Assembly: GCA_024225875.1 (NCBI GenBank)
Contig: JAAEMD010000180.1
Coordinates: 1-9,152 of the forward strand
Length of the DNA: 9,152 nucleotides
Reading direction: 5' to 3'
Origin: a bacterium
GTDB taxonomy: Bacteria > Margulisbacteria > Marinamargulisbacteria > JAAEMD01
A program made the position numbers and the translations under genes. The notes under the pieces are model-generated. The model saw only the letters and a program-made list of their open reading frames with translations. It ran no database searches and was not told the origin of the DNA. Below are positions 1-4,317 of this stretch, in pieces; positions within the stretch are counted from its first letter, which is position 1; each line of letters starts with the position of its first letter.

Positions 1-1
1 A

Positions 2-1051
2 AAGAATTTAAAAGATAGAAAAACAATGATCCTTCAATTTATGAATAATAGTATTAACAACTGGTGTGATTCCTTTTTTAATATGTGTGGTCGTTTAGAA
101 CATGCGAAATTCCTTTCAATTTCCTTTTCTGCTCCTGATAAGGAGTTGCAGCTGGTATTGAAGATAGACCTGAGTGAAAGTGGTAGCAGTAAATTTTATG
201 ATGCTGTTATAGATAAATTCCAGGGTCTTCAGGAAGTTTATGATGACACCCCCTACGATATATATGAAAAAATTGATTTTATATCAACTTCAAACACTAC
301 TGAAACTATTGAACTACTCATTAATATTTTCCCCTTTTTTTCCAGAGTACTTTGTGAACATTCTTTTGATAGCGAAATAAACCTGACAAACGAAAAGTGT
401 CTATCTAATTTAAGCAGTATGAGACTTGATGCTACCTGTCTATTCCAGTTTTTTGGTATGGAAGAAGAAGTGTTTTCTTTTATGTTTGACCCAAACAAAA
501 ATATAATGCAGGATTCCCTGTATATCCCCACATTATTAAAACCAGTTAATGATAATATGATCAGAAATTATAGCCTTGTATTTTCGGATATTGATCTTCG
601 TTATGCTAATTCAAAATGTATCTTGACATCAGATATAAATAACAGTAGTTTTTCCGAAAAAGTAGTGAGTCTCCAAAAAAACGTTAATATTAAACTGCCT
701 AAACTAATTAAAATGATTATTGCCGAAAAAAACAATATACCGGTCTTAACAGATATTGATTTGTCCAGACTGAATGACTTACAGTATATGGGAAGTATAA
801 GTAATACCGTAAATGCCTCGATGGTTAATAATATTCATTGCTTTTCAAATAGCAACTCTTTGCATGAATCATTCCTCGATGACAGGATATATTTTGCTGA
901 TTTGTATACTACCCTTGTTGATAATAAGGTAGAACAGGTAGAACAGGTAGAATATGTGGAATATGTGGAATATGTGGAATATGCTGAGCTGCCTCCTTCT
1001 GAGAAAAGTAATGATGAAAATAAAAAATTTAAATGCTGTAGGATTATGTAA
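2..1051 (+). CDS. Unknown tandem family, paralog 1 (5'-partial), C-terminal CCRIM
   Basis: I do not recognise this family. The frame is open to the left edge of the window. The first Met (26-28) has no Shine-Dalgarno sequence and aligns with an internal Met-Ile-Leu of paralog 2, so the true start lies outside the window and roughly 90-110 N-terminal residues are missing. No signal peptide or membrane segment is visible in the part present. Segments shared with paralog 2 are FSAPD[KE]EL, ISTS.TTE, an FFG segment, and [LM]PKL followed by P.LTDIDLS[RK]LND.QY...ISN (TDIDLS begins about residue 242 counted from the Met at 26). The tail is an acidic tripeptide repeat (VEQ/VEY), a Ser/Asn/Lys linker and FKCCRIM. 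The CCRIM end fits a eukaryotic CaaX or CCxxx prenylation signal; that role is inference. Two paralogs follow in the same direction. A real gene is very likely; its function is unknown. Confidence 0.85.
   Translation, partial: KNLKDRKTMILQFMNNSINNWCDSFFNMCGRLEHAKFLSISFSAPDKELQLVLKIDLSESGSSKFYDAVIDKFQGLQEVYDDTPYDIYEKIDFISTSNTTETIELLINIFPFFSRVLCEHSFDSEINLTNEKCLSNLSSMRLDATCLFQFFGMEEEVFSFMFDPNKNIMQDSLYIPTLLKPVNDNMIRNYSLVFSDIDLRYANSKCILTSDINNSSFSEKVVSLQKNVNIKLPKLIKMIIAEKNNIPVLTDIDLSRLNDLQYMGSISNTVNASMVNNIHCFSNSNSLHESFLDDRIYFADLYTTLVDNKVEQVEQVEYVEYVEYVEYAELPPSEKSNDENKKFKCCRIM
929..982 (+). repeat. Six tandem 9-nt units encoding (VEQ)2(VEY)4
   Basis: Two GTAGAACAG units are followed by one GTAGAATAT and three GTGGAATAT units, all in frame in paralog 1. 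They encode Val-Glu-Gln twice and Val-Glu-Tyr four times. The unit length is a multiple of three, so slippage would change linker length without breaking the frame. The tract lies in the divergent linker between the conserved core and the CCRIM end. Paralog 2 has no such tract and paralog 3 has a different Glu-Gln-rich one. Confidence 0.95.
1034..1048 (+). other. C-terminal CaaX/CCxxx-like motif (CCRIM)
   Basis: The last five codons before TAA encode Cys-Cys-Arg-Ile-Met, preceded by Lys-Lys-Phe-Lys. Cys-Arg-Ile-Met fits CaaX with an aliphatic a2 position; a terminal Met favours farnesylation in eukaryotes. Read as CCxxx it resembles some Rab C-termini. The motif is shared with paralog 2 even though the preceding linkers are unrelated. 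The motif is read directly from sequence; its use in a host is inference. Confidence 0.6.
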
Positions 1052-1212
1052 AAGACAACAAATAACTTTAACCCGGAATCCGGCTGAGAAATACTGTGAT
1101 TTTGAAGATAGTTGTTGACCACAAGAAAAATTCCAGCAAAATCACGCTTTCCTCTGCTAAATATGTTTGCAGGATGTCTGGTTTGGATAAAAACCTTCGT
1201 TGAAGGGGACGT

Positions 1213-1219
1213 AAAGGAG
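1213..1219 (+). promoter_or_regulatory. Ribosome binding site that sets the start of paralog 2
   Basis: AAAGGAG lies six bases before the ATG at 1226. It decides against the longer in-frame start at 1112, which would add 38 residues and has no comparable site. The resulting N-terminus, MNKII, matches the MNKIV of paralog 3. Confidence 0.85.
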
Positions 1220-1225
1220 ATTTTA

Positions 1226-2458
1226 ATGAATAAAATTATAGCTTTAAAAAGTACAGACAAGAACATAAGTGAAATACAATTGAATTCGGGAAAAATTAAT
1301 TTGCTCAAATCAGTATATGAAAAGTTTTTAATTGAAAATTTAAAATCTAATACAGAAGATAGTTGTTATTTAGTTGAACAATATGTAAAAAAAATAATGA
1401 AAAACAACCCTTCGATTGTTCCTCTGGTTATTATCGATCTGATATCAAAATATTCAGGCTATAAAAAAGAAATGATTCTTTACAAGCTGAATAATGATCT
1501 TGGCAACTGCTATAATTCGATGTCTAAAATAATTTGTGATTTATACAATAGAAAACATTCTTCAGATGTAAAGCTGCTTTCAGCCTTTTTTTCTGCTCCT
1601 GATGAGGAGTTGTGCTTTAGTTTAACACTGAGTAACCAGGATAAAGTTGAAGGTAGTTATAATTCTATTATAACTCTATTTAATGGTCTTGTTGGTTTTT
1701 ACAATAACTACAATTACAGCTTATTTGGATTGAAAAATACTATATCAACCTCAACAACTACAGAATCTATTTCACTATTCATTAGTTCTTTTACTTTGTT
1801 TTTAGATAAAGTTCATGAAAAGTTTGCTCAATATAGAACAGGTATAAATGATGCAGTTATAAATGATTTCAATAATCAAATTTCTTATCCTCTCCGAATA
1901 TTTAACTTCTTTGGTATAGATACATCAATTTTAAATTTGAAGTATGAAATAAGAGAAAAAGATCAAATGGACCAGTGTCTAATTAATAGATCTGCCATAC
2001 AATCAATTAATAAAAATCTGGGATATCATTATGGGTTTGTATTTTTGAATTTTAAAGTTCATTCTAATTGCTCGAGATTTATTGCTATAACAGATAATAG
2101 TCGTAACAGATCAAAAAATAGAAGTAAAAACTTAAATGAAATCTGGACTATACTTAGTATTAGAATGCCAAAACTAGTGCAAATGTTTGTCGCCACCAGA
2201 CACGATAAGCCGGCTTTGACAGATATTGATCTATCAAAGCTTAATGATTCACAGTATATTGCAGGGATTAGTAATGAACTAATCAGCTCTAATCTTGAAA
2301 AAATGAAATTAGTATTAACTAGTCAGTACAGTATCTTTGAATTTGACAATCAAATAGTGTTAGATAAATACAAATATCATGATAGTTTGTATGCTCACAA
2401 TAATGAGAAAGTGTATATCAAAAATAACAAAACATTCAAATGCTGCCGGATACAGTAA
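1226..2458 (+). CDS. Unknown tandem family, paralog 2, C-terminal CCRIQ
   Basis: This is a complete 410-residue protein of an unrecognised family. The start follows from the AAAGGAG site and from the N-terminus shared with paralog 3, whose length (412 aa) is nearly the same. There is no signal peptide and no clear transmembrane helix; the hydrophobic patch SIVPLVIIDLIS is short. The first ~110 residues look helical. SAPDEEL lies at 123-129, then ISTSTTTES, an FNFFG segment, a basic NRSKNRSKN stretch, and TDIDLSKLND starting at 332. The protein ends KTFKCCRIQ. Over the shared region it is closer to paralog 1 than to paralog 3, although its 3' flank matches that of paralog 3. A role as a secreted, host-prenylated effector would fit the terminus. 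That is inference; no enzymatic motif was recognised. Confidence 0.9.
   Translation: MNKIIALKSTDKNISEIQLNSGKINLLKSVYEKFLIENLKSNTEDSCYLVEQYVKKIMKNNPSIVPLVIIDLISKYSGYKKEMILYKLNNDLGNCYNSMSKIICDLYNRKHSSDVKLLSAFFSAPDEELCFSLTLSNQDKVEGSYNSIITLFNGLVGFYNNYNYSLFGLKNTISTSTTTESISLFISSFTLFLDKVHEKFAQYRTGINDAVINDFNNQISYPLRIFNFFGIDTSILNLKYEIREKDQMDQCLINRSAIQSINKNLGYHYGFVFLNFKVHSNCSRFIAITDNSRNRSKNRSKNLNEIWTILSIRMPKLVQMFVATRHDKPALTDIDLSKLNDSQYIAGISNELISSNLEKMKLVLTSQYSIFEFDNQIVLDKYKYHDSLYAHNNEKVYIKNNKTFKCCRIQ
2441..2455 (+). other. C-terminal CaaX/CCxxx-like motif (CCRIQ)
   Basis: The last five codons before TAA encode Cys-Cys-Arg-Ile-Gln after Lys-Thr-Phe-Lys. Cys-Arg-Ile-Gln fits the CaaX pattern; a terminal Gln is accepted by eukaryotic farnesyltransferase. 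It matches the CCRIM end of paralog 1 at all but the last residue. Confidence 0.6.
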
Positions 2459-2564
2459 AAGGTTCCGTTTTAAAAGTTGAGTAGATTACAGTCTTTTGAC
2501 TATAATTTATCTTTCTGGTGATGAAAATTTTAAGAAACAAGCAGCGTTTAATAAAGATTTTTGA
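2456..2564 (+). repeat. Duplicated 3'-flank element, copy A
   Basis: From the stop codon of paralog 2 onward, about 109 bases match 3877-3991 after paralog 3. The right-hand 57 bases (2508-2564 against 3935-3991) align without gaps, with 53 of 57 identical. The left part aligns with small indels. No comparable element follows paralog 1. It is noncoding on both strands as far as I can see, and its function is unknown. Confidence 0.85.
2477..2506 (+). promoter_or_regulatory. Candidate sigma70-type promoter for paralog 3
   Basis: TTGAGT (2477-2482) and TATAAT (2501-2506) are separated by 18 bases, about 120 bases ahead of the paralog 3 start. The -10 is perfect and the -35 partial. In so AT-rich a sequence such pairs arise by chance. 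Copy B does not preserve this spacing, which weakens the call. Confidence 0.3.
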
Positions 2565-2584
2565 CTTTCCGGTCAAATATTTTT
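2560..2584 (+). terminator. Weak terminator-like hairpin between paralogs 2 and 3
   Basis: TTTGAC (2560-2565) and GTCAAA (2572-2577) form a 6-bp stem with a 6-base loop, followed by TATTTTT. The stem is short and AT-rich, so it could be a weak terminator or attenuator, or nothing. Confidence 0.25.
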
Positions 2585-2614
2585 CAGGCTGGGATTATAC
2601 ATGAAATATTAGCA

Positions 2615-2619
2615 GGGAG
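2615..2619 (+). promoter_or_regulatory. Ribosome binding site of paralog 3
   Basis: GGGAG lies six bases before the ATG at 2626, the same spacing as in paralog 2. It supports the MNKIVSLKK start. Confidence 0.8.
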
Positions 2620-2625
2620 ATTATA

Positions 2626-3864
2626 ATGAATAAAATTGTGTCTTTAAAAAAAAATGATTTTAAATTTTCACTTGACTGTTTGAAAAACGAAGATAAAGAA
2701 GATATTTTAGTTGCCGGATTTATAAACGAAGATTTTTCAGGTTCTTTTCTTATTTTTCCTGATGATCTTATAAATATGGTGACAGCATATGCAGGCAAGG
2801 TGATGCACCATCTTCAACAACTTAATGATCTTTTTAAGATCTGGTCTTCTAAGTTTCATAGCGCCCAGGCTGCTTATCCTGTTAACTGTATTCACAGCAA
2901 TTTTAATTTTAATAATAATAATGGAGAGTTGTGTATTAAATTTAGTCTGGACTATCGCTCAAATATATATTCTGAGTCTAACTTTGATATAGCTATATAT
3001 AAGGATTTCCATAAAACCATATATAAAAAACTTAAAAAGTTTATATCTAAACTTGATAATTGTGCATCAGATCATGTAAATAATACTGTTGAAAGTGATA
3101 TTGCAGATGATGAAAACAGGGAAATTTCTCTGCAAAGTAAACACACTGATTCCAGTATTGTACTTTCTGTTGAGATACCTCTGCTATTTACGGGATTTCT
3201 TGACTGGATGCCTTTTAGAGAAGGTATGGTCATAAGACCATCTGCCGTAGATCCTGTATTTGAACAGACTAAAAAAATATTACGATTTTTCGGTTCTTCG
3301 ACATTATTGTTAAATTGTATAAAACAGCATTTTACTGAGATTCCAGCAGAACTTAAAAACAATATAGAAAAGTATTATGGTTTTACAGTTTCAGATATGT
3401 TTAAGGTAGATATAGACGCTGTCCATTTCACTTTTAAAAAAAGTAAAAAACATACCATAAATTCAAAAAAATCAAACAGTTACAGTCATATGAATAATAT
3501 AATAAATACACCAGAGGCAAATCTTTATCCCCATATAAGAAGTAATCGATCAATAGAAATTAAATTTTTATTTTCATTGTTAAAAACATTTAAAATATTT
3601 ACAGCTCTCGCTTATGATAAGCCGGTCTTAGTAGACATTGATATATCAAGACTTGGTGATGAAGAGTACATAAATAGTATAAGTAACAAGGTGACTGACA
3701 ATGAAAACCCTTTACTCAAGGAGTATCTTTCTTTCCAAAACCGAATCACTAACCGTGCTGTAATGACTGAACAGCCCAGTCAGTCCGAACAGCCCGAACA
3801 GGTAGAGTCGCCAGAACAGGTTACTTCTGAGAAAAACAGGGATAACAATAAAATCTTAAAATGA
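2626..3864 (+). CDS. Unknown tandem family, paralog 3; TGA stop replaces the motif Cys
   Basis: This is a 412-residue protein of the same unrecognised family and the most divergent of the three. It shares the MNKI[IV] N-terminus, an FFG segment (ILRFFGSS), and P.L.DID[LI]S[RK]L.D...Y...ISN near the C-terminus (VDIDIS starts at residue 336). A Lys/Ser/Asn-rich insert sits at about 268-300. No signal peptide or membrane helix is evident. The C-terminal linker is rich in Glu-Gln and Pro, and the protein stops after NNKILK. Aligned with the other two, whose ends are FKCCRIM and FKCCRIQ, the TGA falls on the first Cys codon. The next codons would give Cys-Gln-Val-Leu and then TAA. Possible explanations are a point nonsense mutation, a readthrough product, or a sequencing error. 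The rest of the frame is intact, so this is not a decayed pseudogene overall. Confidence 0.88.
   Translation: MNKIVSLKKNDFKFSLDCLKNEDKEDILVAGFINEDFSGSFLIFPDDLINMVTAYAGKVMHHLQQLNDLFKIWSSKFHSAQAAYPVNCIHSNFNFNNNNGELCIKFSLDYRSNIYSESNFDIAIYKDFHKTIYKKLKKFISKLDNCASDHVNNTVESDIADDENREISLQSKHTDSSIVLSVEIPLLFTGFLDWMPFREGMVIRPSAVDPVFEQTKKILRFFGSSTLLLNCIKQHFTEIPAELKNNIEKYYGFTVSDMFKVDIDAVHFTFKKSKKHTINSKKSNSYSHMNNIINTPEANLYPHIRSNRSIEIKFLFSLLKTFKIFTALAYDKPVLVDIDISRLGDEEYINSISNKVTDNENPLLKEYLSFQNRITNRAVMTEQPSQSEQPEQVESPEQVTSEKNRDNNKILK
3769..3822 (+). repeat. Degenerate Glu-Gln-rich linker in paralog 3
   Basis: In-frame GAACAG (Glu-Gln) occurs four times in 54 bases, separated by Pro, Ser, Val and Glu codons. 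It sits at the same place as the VEQ/VEY tract of paralog 1 and also includes Glu-Gln-Val steps, so the two may share an origin. It is more GC-rich than the surrounding coding sequence. Confidence 0.7.
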
Positions 3865-3879
3865 TGCCAGGTTCTGTAA
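3862..3879 (+). other. TGA followed by an in-frame CaaX-like tetrapeptide (CQVL)
   Basis: TGA TGC CAG GTT CTG TAA lies where paralogs 1 and 2 read TGC TG[CT] then three codons and TAA. Suppression of the TGA would add X-Cys-Gln-Val-Leu and end at the equivalent TAA. Cys-Gln-Val-Leu fits CaaX; a terminal Leu favours geranylgeranylation. I see no convincing SECIS-like hairpin just downstream, so selenocysteine is unlikely. Confidence 0.6.
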
Positions 3880-3991
3880 AAGATGCAGTTTTAAAGTTGA
3901 GTAAATTTACAGTCCTTTATATCTGACTATACTGTATCTTTCTGGTGATAAAAATTTCAAGAAACAAGCAGAGCTTAATAAAGATTTTTGA
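3877..3991 (+). repeat. Duplicated 3'-flank element, copy B
   Basis: This is the counterpart of 2456-2564, starting at the TAA that would end a readthrough product of paralog 3. The last 57 bases match copy A at 53 positions. The left part has an extra run of a few bases compared with copy A. No paralog follows this copy, so it marks the right edge of the tandem array. Confidence 0.85.
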
Positions 3992-3994
3992 TTT

Positions 3995-4023
3995 TTTTAC
4001 TCATTCCTGGTGGCTGAGTAAAA
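3995..4023. other. Perfect 9-bp inverted repeat between the convergent blocks
   Basis: TTTTACTCA (3995-4003) and TGAGTAAAA (4015-4023) are exact reverse complements around an 11-base loop, directly after copy B. It lies where two converging transcripts would meet. Neither strand has a T-tract after the stem, so it is not a canonical intrinsic terminator. It might be a transcript-stabilising or protein-binding site. Confidence 0.4.
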
Positions 4024-4317
4024 TAAAGAGTGTAATTTTCCAAAAGGACAGGTTAGTAGACTGGTGCCCATAAGTAAATAGACCTGCTTCCTGCAGGGCT
4101 AAAACTTCAGGAGTATTATAGCTGTTCCACAGTAAAATGTCTGACACTGAAGTTTTCAAATGAATTCGTTTATGTACGTTTGTGAAACTGCACTTCCCCA
4201 TTTAAACGGATAGTTCAATGTGTACCAGCTATACAAAATGAATGGGCCGGGTTTAAAAAATTAAGAAGGGGCTGATTTGAACACCTGTCGAATTTTAAAG
4301 CTTATAACAATTCATAT
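4024..4317. other. Intergenic stretch with no convincing gene
   Basis: About 290 bases separate the tandem array from the end of the pilin operon. I see no RNA gene, no intrinsic terminator for the pilin operon and no clear promoter. A 66-codon open frame on the - strand (4001-4201) has no ribosome binding site and no family resemblance I can name. Its hydrophobic, Trp- and Leu-containing translation could be a remnant of an older gene. I do not call it. Confidence 0.5.

Noticed and set aside
26..28. ATG at 26 as the start of paralog 1
   Set aside because: There is no ribosome binding site, the frame is open to the window edge, and the Met aligns with an internal position of paralog 2.
1072..1084. 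CCGGAATCCGG after paralog 1 as a terminator
   Set aside because: The two arms leave only a single-base loop, so no real hairpin can form, and no T-run follows.
1112..1225. In-frame N-terminal extension of paralog 2 with a hydrophobic stretch that could look like a signal peptide
   Set aside because: A strong ribosome binding site lies just before the internal ATG at 1226, and the MNKI N-terminus there matches paralog 3. The extension has no such site.
835..1308. Long - strand open frame across the end of paralog 1
   Set aside because: Its repetitive Tyr-Ser-Thr translation is the shadow of the in-frame 9-nt repeat on the other strand, and it crosses an intergenic region.
3862..3864. Alternative genetic code reading TGA as an amino acid
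   Set aside because: TGA closes the GspI-like gene in a standard four-base ATGA overlap, and Trp in the large pseudopilin is encoded by TGG.
3862..3900. Selenocysteine at the TGA of paralog 3
   Set aside because: The Cys-to-TGA swap is suggestive, but the 40 bases downstream show no convincing bacterial SECIS-like stem-loop, and a C-terminal CaaX-adjacent selenocysteine has no precedent known to me.
4001..4201. 66-codon open frame on the - strand in the intergenic region
   Set aside because: It has no ribosome binding site and no recognisable family. Its end runs through the inverted repeat at 3995-4023. It could be a remnant, but it cannot be supported.
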